A stretch of 5,809 bases of DNA, from positions 1 through 5,809 of the forward strand of contig JAISZQ010000208.1 in assembly GCA_031269165.1 (NCBI GenBank), in the 5' to 3' direction. The DNA is from Spirochaetaceae bacterium. Its GTDB lineage: Bacteria; Spirochaetota; Spirochaetia; Treponematales; Breznakiellaceae. A program made the position numbers and the translations under genes. The notes beneath the pieces are model-generated. The model had not been told where the DNA came from and ran no database searches. It saw nothing but the letters and a program-made list of their open reading frames with translations. Below are positions 1 to 5,645 of the stretch, one piece after another. Position 1 is the first letter of the stretch. Each line of letters starts with the position of its first letter.

Positions 1-8
1 CGAATGTA

Positions 9-87
9 CGCGAATGTGCGCCATACATGGCGTTGCGAATACGCGCTGATGGGTATGTATTATTCGTATTTATTCGCGCCATTCGCG
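9..87. repeat. Imperfect long hairpin of CGCGAAT / ATTCGCG motifs
   Basis: The arm at 9-21 (CGCGAATGTGCGC) pairs with 76-87 (GCGCCATTCGCG), leaving one bulged base. Shorter complementary pairs lie inside: CATAC 22-26 with GTATG 53-57, and AATACG 38-43 with CGTATT 65-70. The motif is also tandem on each side: CGAATGTACG / CGAATGTGCG at 1-20, and ATTCGCG at 72-78 and 81-87. This looks like a degenerate dispersed palindromic repeat rather than coding DNA. The window edge may cut off further units on the left. No T-run follows, so it is not an obvious terminator. Confidence 0.5.
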
Positions 88-95
88 GACCAAAA

Positions 96-116
96 TTCTT
101 AAGTTGTTGACAGTGG
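96..116 (+). repeat. 21-bp direct repeat, left copy
   Basis: This block (TTCTTAA...GTTGACAGTGG) matches 269-289 at 18 of 21 positions in the same orientation. It contains a perfect TTGACA at 107-112, but no matching -10 element lies 15-19 bases downstream. It could be a regulator-binding site, a decayed promoter, or the flank of an inserted element, since the large inverted repeat at 152-252 lies between the copies. Confidence 0.55.
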
Positions 117-151
117 AAAGTATTCCCCGGTCAACCGCTTAAGGGATTCTT

Positions 152-258
152 AACCGCAGATTACGTTGATTGAGCCAAATGGCGCGTGGATGAGTACGGA
201 TTTTTTGGATCAAAATCCGCGCTCATCGATAAAATCAGCGTAATCTGCGGTTTTTTTT
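152..258 (+). repeat. Two-part inverted repeat ending in a T-run; terminator-like
   Basis: The outer stem joins 152-170 and 234-252 (AACCGCAGATTACG with CGTAATCTGCGGTT, extended five bases through one G-T wobble). The inner stem joins 189-204 and 212-227, 16 bp with one wobble and one mismatch, around the loop TTGGATC at 205-211. Eight T follow the start of the descending arm's end (251-258), giving the form of a rho-independent terminator. It could end a transcript from beyond the left edge, attenuate ade, or simply be a dispersed repeat. A half-copy of the same arm sequence at 5623-5644 favours a repeat family. Confidence 0.65.
205..235 (+). promoter_or_regulatory. Weak candidate promoter for ade inside the inverted repeat
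   Basis: TAAAAT at 230-235 matches the -10 consensus at five of six bases. TTGGAT at 205-210 is a poor -35 with a long 19-base spacer. Transcription would start near 242 and give a leader of about 70 bases. The octamer GATAAAAT here also occurs in the better candidate promoter at 5731-5738. No stronger sigma-70 candidate was found between 88 and 313. Confidence 0.25.
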
Positions 259-268
259 GGTTTCCCTT

Positions 269-289
269 TTCTTAACGTGTTGACCGTGG
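269..289 (+). repeat. 21-bp direct repeat, right copy
   Basis: This is the second copy of the block at 96-116 (18 of 21 identical). It ends 11 bases before the ade ribosome binding site. It holds TTGACC at 280-285, but no -10 element follows at a usable distance, so it does not read as a normal promoter. A protein-binding operator is possible. Confidence 0.5.
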
Positions 290-300
290 CATTTTTGGCG

Positions 301-307
301 GGGAGGA
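301..307 (+). promoter_or_regulatory. Ribosome binding site of ade
   Basis: GGGAGGA at 301-307 is a strong Shine-Dalgarno sequence six bases before the GTG at 314. It fixes the start of ade at this non-ATG codon. Confidence 0.85.
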
Positions 308-313
308 ATTTTC

Positions 314-2071
314 GTGCTGATAACGGGAGCGCTGGTTTTTAACGTATTCAGGAAGAGGTTCGAGCAACAGGACGTTCTGATTCGGGACGGGATGTTCGTC
401 GATCAGGGGGCGGGGCTCTCTGTTCCGGCGGACGAGGAGCGGCTGGACGCTCGCGGGCTTTGGATGGTTCCCGCCCTCGTGGACATTCATATGCACATCG
501 AAAGTTCGATGACGGTTCCCGCTGAATTTTCCCGGCTCGCGCTTCCGGCGGGGACAGGCACGGTGGTCGCGGATCCGCATGAGATCGCCAACGTGTTCGG
601 CGTGGAAGGGATCCGGCATTTTATGAACGCGAAGACGGATCTGGATATTTTTTACGGGCTCCCCTCGTCCGTGCCTTCGACCGATCCGTCTCTTGAAACG
701 ACCGGAGGCGTTATCGGCCCGGAAGAAATTGCCGCGCTGGCCGAGGATCCCAGAGTGCTCTGTCTGGGCGAAGTGATGAACGCTCACGGTTTGGCGGAGG
801 GCGGCGTAACGGGGAAGATCATTGCGGCGTTCAAGAAGGCGCGGTCCGGTGCTCCAAGTGCTTTATTAATCGAAGGGCATTGTCCGAGAATAACCGGTTC
901 CGCGCTGTCGGCCTTTATCGCCGCCGGGGTGTGGGCGGATCATACCCACCAGACCCCGTCCTCGATGCGGGAAAAAATAGGCAAGGGGATGTTTATCGAG
1001 GTTCAGCGGAAATCGCTCACGGCGGAAAATGTCCGCGCCATCGTCGATGATGCCCTGTTCGAACATATCGCGCTGGTTACCGATGACGTGATGCCTGACG
1101 ATTTGGTGAAGGGCCACCTCAACCTGCTGGTACGGGAGGCGGTACGGCTGGGGATGCGGCCCGAAGACGCGGTGTACTGCGCCACCTACACGCCCAGCCG
1201 CCGGATGATGCTCCACGACCGGGGGGCCATCGCGCCGGGGCGGATCGCGGATTTTATCCTGCTCAGAGACCTTGCCGGGTTTGAGATTGCCTCGGTGTAC
1301 AAGCGGGGGAAGCGGGTCGAGAAAGGGGCGTTTTCCGGGAAGGCAGGGGCGTTTCCGGGAAATGCGGGGGCATTTCCTTCTCATTTTTATACCAGTGTCC
1401 GGCGAAAACCCCTTATGCGGGAACATTTTGTCCCGCCCCTGCCGCCTGAGTTTCAGGGTGGCGAGATTCGATGTGTTACGATGGGGATCGAGCCTCACTC
1501 GACGTTTACCCGCCGGGGCAGCCGGGTTTGTCCGGTGCGGGACGGGACGCTCCGGTGGCGGGACGCGGGGCTCTGCCTTATCGCCGTGATAGAACGGTAC
1601 GGACACGAGGCTCCCGCGCGGTTTGGGTTTGGCGAGGGAATGCTGACCGGAACCGGCGCCCTTGCCACGAGTCTCGCCCACGATCATCACAATCTTCTGG
1701 TTCTGGGGACGTGCGAAGCGGACATGGCACTGGCCGCCAACACGGTCATCGCCCGGCAGGGGGGCCTCGTTGCGGTACGGGACGGGGCGATTGCCGCGTT
1801 TGTCCCGTTGCCGGTCGGCGGGATTGTCAGCGAAGCCCCGGTGGAAACGACAGCCGAATCGTTGCGGGTGTTCCGCGCCGTCATGGAAGCGCTGGGGTAT
1901 CGCCACCAGAACGGGATTATGTCGCTTTGCACCCTTTCCCTCCTCGTGTCCCCGGAACTCAAAATCAGCGACAAGGGCCTTTTCGACGTGTCCTCCCGGC
2001 AACCGGTGCCGCTCTACGAGGCCGGGGCTCTTGACGAAGCGGGATCGGGGCGGGATAACGGAGCAGAATAG
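314..2071 (+). CDS. ade: Adenine deaminase
   Basis: Cytoplasmic enzyme converting adenine to hypoxanthine and ammonia (EC 3.5.4.2) in purine salvage or catabolism. The 585-residue product has the family's full order of motifs. The metal-binding HMHIESS is at 59-65, VADPHEIANV at 85-94, and GEVMN, whose Glu153 should be a metal ligand, at 152-156. EGH (His189), ADH (His210) and TDD (Asp257) supply the other expected ligands. The C-terminal Ade domain runs from about 386 to 568, with AHDHHN at 455-460, and ends near VPLY; about 17 extra residues follow. The GTG start is supported by a strong ribosome binding site. Two features are odd: three tandem GAFxGxA-like heptads at 338-356 between the catalytic and C-terminal domains, and DHTHQT where many family members have DHE. 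The stop overlaps the next start by one base. Family assignment is secure; activity is inferred. Confidence 0.93.
   Translation: MLITGALVFNVFRKRFEQQDVLIRDGMFVDQGAGLSVPADEERLDARGLWMVPALVDIHMHIESSMTVPAEFSRLALPAGTGTVVADPHEIANVFGVEGIRHFMNAKTDLDIFYGLPSSVPSTDPSLETTGGVIGPEEIAALAEDPRVLCLGEVMNAHGLAEGGVTGKIIAAFKKARSGAPSALLIEGHCPRITGSALSAFIAAGVWADHTHQTPSSMREKIGKGMFIEVQRKSLTAENVRAIVDDALFEHIALVTDDVMPDDLVKGHLNLLVREAVRLGMRPEDAVYCATYTPSRRMMLHDRGAIAPGRIADFILLRDLAGFEIASVYKRGKRVEKGAFSGKAGAFPGNAGAFPSHFYTSVRRKPLMREHFVPPLPPEFQGGEIRCVTMGIEPHSTFTRRGSRVCPVRDGTLRWRDAGLCLIAVIERYGHEAPARFGFGEGMLTGTGALATSLAHDHHNLLVLGTCEADMALAANTVIARQGGLVAVRDGAIAAFVPLPVGGIVSEAPVETTAESLRVFRAVMEALGYRHQNGIMSLCTLSLLVSPELKISDKGLFDVSSRQPVPLYEAGALDEAGSGRDNGAE
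1325..1378 (+). repeat. In-frame 21-bp tandem repeat inside ade (2.6 units)
   Basis: Units start at 1325, 1346 and 1367; the third is incomplete. They encode GAFSGKA, GAFPGNA and GAFPS (residues 338-356). The period is a multiple of three, so the copy number can change without breaking the frame. The repeat lies just after the end of the catalytic barrel (VYKRGKRVEKG) and before the C-terminal domain, where extra residues should be tolerated. Confidence 0.85.
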
Positions 2072-2073
2072 TG
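2060..2073 (+). promoter_or_regulatory. Coupled stop/start junction with ribosome binding site
   Basis: The ade stop TAG (2069-2071) shares its last base with the GTG start (2071-2073) of the next gene. GGAG at 2060-2063 lies seven bases before that start, inside the ade coding sequence. This arrangement favours translational coupling and one transcript for both genes. Confidence 0.75.
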
Positions 2074-3441
2074 GATTATCTGATTAAAAACGTCTTTATT
2101 CTGACGATGAACGAGGCGATGGACGTGTACCCCCACGGGTATATCGGCATTGAAGGCGACACCATCACGGCACTGGGATCAGGCGACCCGCCGGGGAGCC
2201 AAGACGGGCCCGGCGCGGGGGAAAATGAAAGACACGGCGATGGGCCAGAAAAACGCGGGGAGCCGGAAGTCATAGACGGCCGGGGAGCCATCGCCCTTCC
2301 CGGATTCATCAACGCGCACACCCACGCGGGCATGATCCCGTTCCGTTCGCTGGGGGACGATTGCCCCGACCGGCTCAGGCGGTTTCTCTTTCCACTGGAA
2401 CAGCGGGCGATGACCCCCGGCTTGGTCTACGCGAGCACCCGTTATGCCTGCGCGGAGATGCTTCTTGCGGGCATCACCTGTTTTGTGGATATGTACTATT
2501 TTGAGGACGAGGCGGCAAAGGCGGCGAAAGAGGCGGGGATGCGGGCCTTTCTCGGCGAGACCGTGATCGGGGAACCTTCCTGCGACAGCCCGGAACCCGG
2601 AGGCGGCCTTATCTTGGGGGAAGCCTTTATCCAAAAATGGAAGGGAGACGCGCTTATCACGCCGATGATCGCCCCACACGCGACCAACACCAACAGCCCC
2701 GAAACCATAGAAGCGGCGGCCGCGCTTGCCCGGCGGTACGGCGTTCCCCTCACCATGCACGTGAGCGAAATGGACTATGAAATGGCCCATTTCCGCAAGA
2801 CGTACGGTCAAAGCCCCATCGCGTTCCTCGAATCACGAGGGGTTCTGGGCCCCGATTTTCTTGCCGCCCACTGCATTCACGCGGACGCGAAGGACATCGC
2901 CATCCTCGCCCGAACCAAGACGGCGGTGGCCCACTGCATCGGGGCAAACACCAAAAGCGCGAAAGGCGTCGCCCCGGTAAAGGCCATGCGGGAAGCGGGC
3001 GTTCCGGTGGCATTGGGCACCGACGGGCCGGCCAGCGGAAACACACTGGATATGTTCACCCAGTTTGACCTTTTTGCGAAGTTTCACAAGACCGCCAACG
3101 CGGATCGCGCCCTTTTCCCCGCCAAGACCATCGTCCCGCTCGCCACATCCGGCGCGGCACAAGCCCTCAACAGTTACCACCGCATCGGCTCCCTCGAACC
3201 CGGCAAAAAAGCGGACATCGCGCTTGTCGAAACCGCCTCGGCGAATATGTTCCCCCGCTTTGACCCCTATGCGGTGCTGGTCTACAGCGCCAAGGCCGCC
3301 AACGTGGACACGGTATTCGTCAACGGCCGCCCCCTCGTGCGGGACAAGCAACTCACGCGCACTCCCCTCGACACACTGCGTAACGATCTGGCGGCAGCGA
3401 TGACCGGTTTTGTCGATGCCCTTGACGCGATTTCAGGATAA
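2071..3441 (+). CDS. Amidohydrolase, MTA/SAH deaminase-like (TrzA/AtzA group)
   Basis: Probable zinc- or iron-dependent cytoplasmic deaminase of 456 residues. The nearest family I recognise is 5-methylthioadenosine/S-adenosylhomocysteine deaminase and related aminohydrolases. Visible motifs are LPGFINAHTHAGM (metal ligands His83, His85), ACAEMLLAGITCFVDMY at 126-142, MHVSE with His230 and Glu233, AAHCIHAD with His267, and LGTDGPASGNTLDMF with Asp318. The C-terminal part (IGSLEPGKKADIAL) closes the beta-sandwich. Two departures stand out. A hydrophilic Gly/Pro/Glu-rich insert at about 36-66 extends the N-terminal sandwich. The usual HNPxSNxKLA segment reads HCIGANTKSAKG (288-299), near the substrate pocket, so the substrate may differ. 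The start is set by overlap with the ade stop and by GGAG upstream. Pairing with ade suggests a purine-type substrate, but this is inference. Confidence 0.85.
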   Translation: MDYLIKNVFILTMNEAMDVYPHGYIGIEGDTITALGSGDPPGSQDGPGAGENERHGDGPEKRGEPEVIDGRGAIALPGFINAHTHAGMIPFRSLGDDCPDRLRRFLFPLEQRAMTPGLVYASTRYACAEMLLAGITCFVDMYYFEDEAAKAAKEAGMRAFLGETVIGEPSCDSPEPGGGLILGEAFIQKWKGDALITPMIAPHATNTNSPETIEAAAALARRYGVPLTMHVSEMDYEMAHFRKTYGQSPIAFLESRGVLGPDFLAAHCIHADAKDIAILARTKTAVAHCIGANTKSAKGVAPVKAMREAGVPVALGTDGPASGNTLDMFTQFDLFAKFHKTANADRALFPAKTIVPLATSGAAQALNSYHRIGSLEPGKKADIALVETASANMFPRFDPYAVLVYSAKAANVDTVFVNGRPLVRDKQLTRTPLDTLRNDLAAAMTGFVDALDAISG

Positions 3442-3485
3442 ACGCGCGGGAATTGGTATAGTCGTTCTCCTTAAGAATACCTAAT

Positions 3486-3556
3486 GAGGGGGAAGTCTCC
3501 CCCTTCGCTACGGACTTGCGTCCTCCGCTATCCCCCTCAGCGGGGGTTTCCCCCGC
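3486..3556. repeat. Overlapping G/C-run hairpins
   Basis: GGGGG at 3488-3492 can pair with CCCCC at 3499-3503. The longer GAGGGGGA at 3486-3493 can instead pair with TCCCCCTC at 3531-3538. GCGGGGG at 3540-3546 and CCCCCGC at 3550-3556 form a perfect 7-bp stem with a TTT loop, competing with CCCCC 3532-3536 plus GGGGG 3542-3546. No T-run follows, so this is not a standard terminator, though it could slow or end transcription from the upstream pair. Confidence 0.6.
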
Positions 3557-3588
3557 AACGCCCCCCATCATCGCGGGCAACTCCCCCT

Positions 3589-3669
3589 GTCATTGCGAGC
3601 GAAGCGCGGCAATCCAGTGGAGGGCCTTCTCCGGCTGGATTGCTTCGTCGCTTCGCTCCTCGCAATGAC
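3589..3669. repeat. CATTGCGAG palindromic repeat, unit 1 (complete)
   Basis: The left arm at 3589-3617 begins GTCATTGCGAGCGAAGCG and ends CAATCCAG. The right arm at 3635-3669 begins CTGGATTGCTTCG and ends CGCAATGAC. Between them lies a short loop that can itself pair (GGAG...CTCC). The arms are not perfectly symmetric: the right arm carries extra bases in the GCTTCG/CTC part. This is the widely dispersed bacterial palindrome of the GTCATTGCGAGC...GCAATCC type. Confidence 0.9.
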
Positions 3670-3680
3670 GATGGCCGCCC

Positions 3681-3711
3681 GTCATTGCGTCCGTCACCCC
3701 CCGTCATTGCG
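3681..3711. repeat. Two solitary GTCATTGCG repeat ends
   Basis: GTCATTGCG at 3681-3689 and 3703-3711 matches the outer nine bases of the palindromic units but lacks their bodies. Each is followed by a short CCGTCAC linker. They look like remnants left by deletion, or separate insertion footprints. Confidence 0.7.
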
Positions 3712-3725
3712 CCCGTCACCCACCC

Positions 3726-3803
3726 GTCATTGCGAGCGAAGCGCGGCAATCCAGGGAGAACGCCCCTCGTCTGGATTGCTTCGGGCTACGCCCTCGCAAT
3801 GAC
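3726..3803. repeat. CATTGCGAG palindromic repeat, unit 2 (complete)
   Basis: The left arm at 3726-3754 is identical over all 29 bases to the left arm of unit 1. The right arm at 3771-3803 again starts CTGGATTGCTTCG and ends CGCAATGAC, but its middle reads GGGCTACGCCC, a different variant from unit 1. The identical left arms and different right arms suggest either recent duplication with exchange or strong constraint on the left arm. Confidence 0.9.
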
Positions 3804-3821
3804 GATGCCCGTCACGTGTCC

Positions 3822-3830
3822 CGCAATGAC
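3822..3830. repeat. Solitary repeat end, inverted (CGCAATGAC)
   Basis: This nine-base block is the inverted form of the repeat end. It is followed by GATGCCC, as is the true right end of unit 2 at 3795-3803, so it may be a small local duplication of that end. Confidence 0.6.
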
Positions 3831-3862
3831 GATGCCCCGTCACCGCGCCCGCCACGCCCCCC

Positions 3863-3897
3863 GTCATTGCGAGCCGCGAAGCGGCGAAGCAATCCAG
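3863..3897. repeat. CATTGCGAG palindromic repeat, unit 3 (left half only)
   Basis: The arm runs GTCATTGCGAGCCGCGAAG to CAATCCAG and is fuller than the left arms of units 1 and 2. A loop-like GAGAGGCCCTCTC follows at 3899-3911, comparable to the loop of unit 1, but no right arm comes after it. Instead there is a small CCCCCA-GAA-TGGGGG hairpin at 3911-3925. The right half was lost or replaced. Confidence 0.8.
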
Positions 3898-3981
3898 TGA
3901 GAGGCCCTCTCCCCCAGAATGGGGGCCCGATGCCCGTTCCCCCACGACAAGCCCAAGGGCCTCCACGGCAGGTGGGTGTGC

Positions 3982-4010
3982 TGGTGATTCGTGCCGATTT
4001 ATCATACAAT
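3982..4010 (+). promoter_or_regulatory. Candidate promoter of the YtcJ-type gene
   Basis: TACAAT at 4005-4010 matches the -10 consensus at five of six bases. The region at the -35 distance (TGGTGA, 3982-3987) is poor. Transcription would be expected to start near 4017, which is the base before the GTG at 4018. No Shine-Dalgarno sequence precedes that GTG, which fits a leaderless message. Confidence 0.4.
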
Positions 4011-4017
4011 AGCCTTT

Positions 4018-5631
4018 GTGAAGACGCTTGTTTATAACGCCAAGGTCTACCTGCGCCGGGGGACGTTTGCCGAGGCCGTGCTGGTTGACGGGGAAACGAT
4101 AGCCCTGACCGGCACGAACGCCGATGTGCTCGAGGCGGCTCCGGCGGGAACACGGAAAATTGACGCGGGGGGCCGCCTTCTCTTGCCCGGCTTTTACGAC
4201 AGCCACCTGCATCTGCATGAACTGGGGCGGTTCGAGCGGCAGATTAACTGCGGCGGGGTCGCCTGTATCGATGAAATTGTTGAACGGGGGCGCGCCTTTA
4301 TCGAAAAGCACCATGTTCCCCCCGGCGCCATGGTGATGGGGTTCGGCCTCGACCAGGATTTGTTTACCCAATGCGAGAAACGCTATCCCACCCGCGCCGA
4401 TCTGGACAGAATTTCCACTGCCCATCCGGTTATCCTCCTCCGCGTCTGCGGCCATGTCGCGCTGTGCAATTCGCGGGCCCTCGAACGGGCCGGAATCGCG
4501 GACCGGGTGCCGGTCATCGAAGGCGGGATCGTCGAAACGGGAGACGACGGGAAGCCCAACGGCGTGCTCAAGGAAAACGCCGCCTCTCTTGCCCGGACGC
4601 TCTTCCCCAAGCCCACCCCCGGCGATCTCGTGCTCCGGCTTGAGGCGGCGATGAAGACCGCGTTGTCCTATGGGGTCACCTCTGCCGCGTCCCACGACAC
4701 GATGGGGCCGGATTTCCCCGAGATGAAGGCGGCGTTTACCCATGTGCTCAGGGAAAGACACGCGCCCCTTCGCATCGTCATGCAGTGCGGCAGTGCCGAG
4801 AAAGACCGTTACCTGAACATATATAAAGAAGAAAAGATCGTCACGGGAACCGTATTTATCAAAGACTATCTCAAGATGGGGCCCCTGAAGCTCTTTGCCG
4901 ACGGCTCGCTGGGTTCCCATACCGCCGCGCTCCGGTCGCCCTACCACGACAGTCCCGGCACAACGGGGGTTCCGGCGATGGAAGGGGCGGTGTTGCAGGA
5001 ACTGGTACGCAAGGCGGACGCGGCGGGGTTTCAGACGGCGATACACGCCATCGGGGACGCGGCGATCGAGAACGTCATCGAAGCGTATGAGGCGTTGCCG
5101 CCCGACTCTTCGCGGCGGAGACACGGCGTCATTCACTGCCAAATCACCGACGGCGGCCTCTTAGACCGGATGGCAGGGCGGGACATCGTCGCCGTTGTGC
5201 AACCGGTTTTTCTCGCCCACGACCTCTACATCGCCGAGAAACGGCTGGGCGCGGCGCGGGCCGCCACTTCCTACGCCTGGGGCAGCATGGAACGGCGCGG
5301 GGTACGGAGCGCCTACGGCACCGACTGCCCGATTGAACACGTAAACCCGATGCTGGGCATCGCCGCCGCCGTCACCCGGCAGGATAGCGCAAAAGGTTAC
5401 CCCCCAGGCGGCTTTTACCCCGACGAACGCATCGACGTCGCCGCCGCCGTCGACAACTACACGGCGGGCAGCGCCTGGGCCAACTTCGACGAGACGCGCC
5501 TCGGCCGCATCAAGGAAGGGTATCTCGCCGACATGGTACTTTGGGACACAGACATCTTCACCTGTCCGCCCGAAATGATCGGGAAAACGAAGACGCTCTG
5601 GACGATGTCGGGCGGGGAACTCTGCGGCTGA
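4018..5631 (+). CDS. Amidohydrolase family 3 protein (YtcJ/NfdA type)
   Basis: Metal-dependent hydrolase of 537 residues from the GTG at 4018; an in-frame GTG at 3991 would add nine residues. I prefer 4018 because homologues typically begin with a KxLVYNAKVY-like strand, which here starts at residue 2. Motifs in order: LPGFYDSHLHLHE (His63, His65), PVILLRVCGHVALCNSRAL, GGIVETGDDGKPNGVLKE, LKLFADGSLGSHTAAL (Lys291), IHAIGDAAIENV (His343, Asp347), GVIHCQ (His373), VVQPVFLAHDLY, YGTDCPIEHVNP (Asp436) and GRIKEGYLADMVLWD. This is the complete family pattern. Characterised relatives include N-substituted formamide deformylase, but most members have no known substrate. No signal peptide is visible, so it is probably cytoplasmic. 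The 550-base repeat-rich gap suggests transcription independent of the ade pair. A shared purine role is only inferred. Confidence 0.9.
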   Translation: MKTLVYNAKVYLRRGTFAEAVLVDGETIALTGTNADVLEAAPAGTRKIDAGGRLLLPGFYDSHLHLHELGRFERQINCGGVACIDEIVERGRAFIEKHHVPPGAMVMGFGLDQDLFTQCEKRYPTRADLDRISTAHPVILLRVCGHVALCNSRALERAGIADRVPVIEGGIVETGDDGKPNGVLKENAASLARTLFPKPTPGDLVLRLEAAMKTALSYGVTSAASHDTMGPDFPEMKAAFTHVLRERHAPLRIVMQCGSAEKDRYLNIYKEEKIVTGTVFIKDYLKMGPLKLFADGSLGSHTAALRSPYHDSPGTTGVPAMEGAVLQELVRKADAAGFQTAIHAIGDAAIENVIEAYEALPPDSSRRRHGVIHCQITDGGLLDRMAGRDIVAVVQPVFLAHDLYIAEKRLGAARAATSYAWGSMERRGVRSAYGTDCPIEHVNPMLGIAAAVTRQDSAKGYPPGGFYPDERIDVAAAVDNYTAGSAWANFDETRLGRIKEGYLADMVLWDTDIFTCPPEMIGKTKTLWTMSGGELCG

Positions 5632-5644
5632 TCACGCTGATTTC
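5623..5644 (-). repeat. Half-copy of the upstream inverted-repeat arm, over the stop codon
   Basis: Read on the minus strand, this stretch matches the arm at 231-252 at 16 of 22 positions, including a ten-base identical core (ACGCTGATTT on the plus strand, 5634-5643). It spans the TGA at 5629-5631, so the last codons and stop of the YtcJ-type gene lie within repeat-like sequence. Confidence 0.45.
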
Positions 5645-5645
5645 A

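Larger units (their letters stand above)
3442..3990. other. Non-coding, hairpin-rich intergenic region
   Basis: This stretch of about 550 bases holds no convincing gene. Open frames across it, for example 3484-3900 on the plus strand, translate the palindromic repeats (VIASEARQSS, CEPRSGEAIQ) and lack a ribosome binding site. From left to right it contains a weak inverted repeat (GGTA 3455-3458 with TACC 3478-3481), a cluster of G5/C5 hairpins, two full CATTGCGAG palindromic units, solitary unit ends, one half unit, and a short C-rich tail before the next gene. Confidence 0.8.

Noticed and set aside
107..135. Sigma-70 promoter from the perfect TTGACA at 107-112
   Set aside because: No acceptable -10 hexamer occurs 15-19 bases downstream (the sequence there is around GGTCAACC).
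287..300. Sigma-54 promoter (TGGCATTTTTGGCG)
   Set aside because: The GG and GC dinucleotides are 10 bases apart rather than the required 12.
152..313. Purine riboswitch controlling ade
   Set aside because: The conserved loop sequences and three-way junction of the purine aptamer are not present; the structure is a simple nested hairpin.
866..2002. 378-codon open frame on the minus strand inside ade
   Set aside because: It lies fully antisense to a gene with clear family motifs; its translation is Arg/Pro/Gly/His-rich without recognisable domains, as expected for a shadow frame in GC-rich DNA.
3589..3897. CRISPR array
   Set aside because: The repeats are long imperfect palindromes with inverted ends and irregular spacing, with only two full copies and no uniform unique spacers.
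3484..3900. 138-codon open frame across the repeat region
   Set aside because: Its sequence (VIASEARQSS, CEPRSGEAIQ) is translated palindromic repeat, a common source of false hypothetical proteins; there is no ribosome binding site.
3727..5142. 471-codon open frame on the minus strand
   Set aside because: It is antisense to the YtcJ-type gene and runs into the palindromic repeats, where it encodes typical repeat translation. No domain is recognisable.
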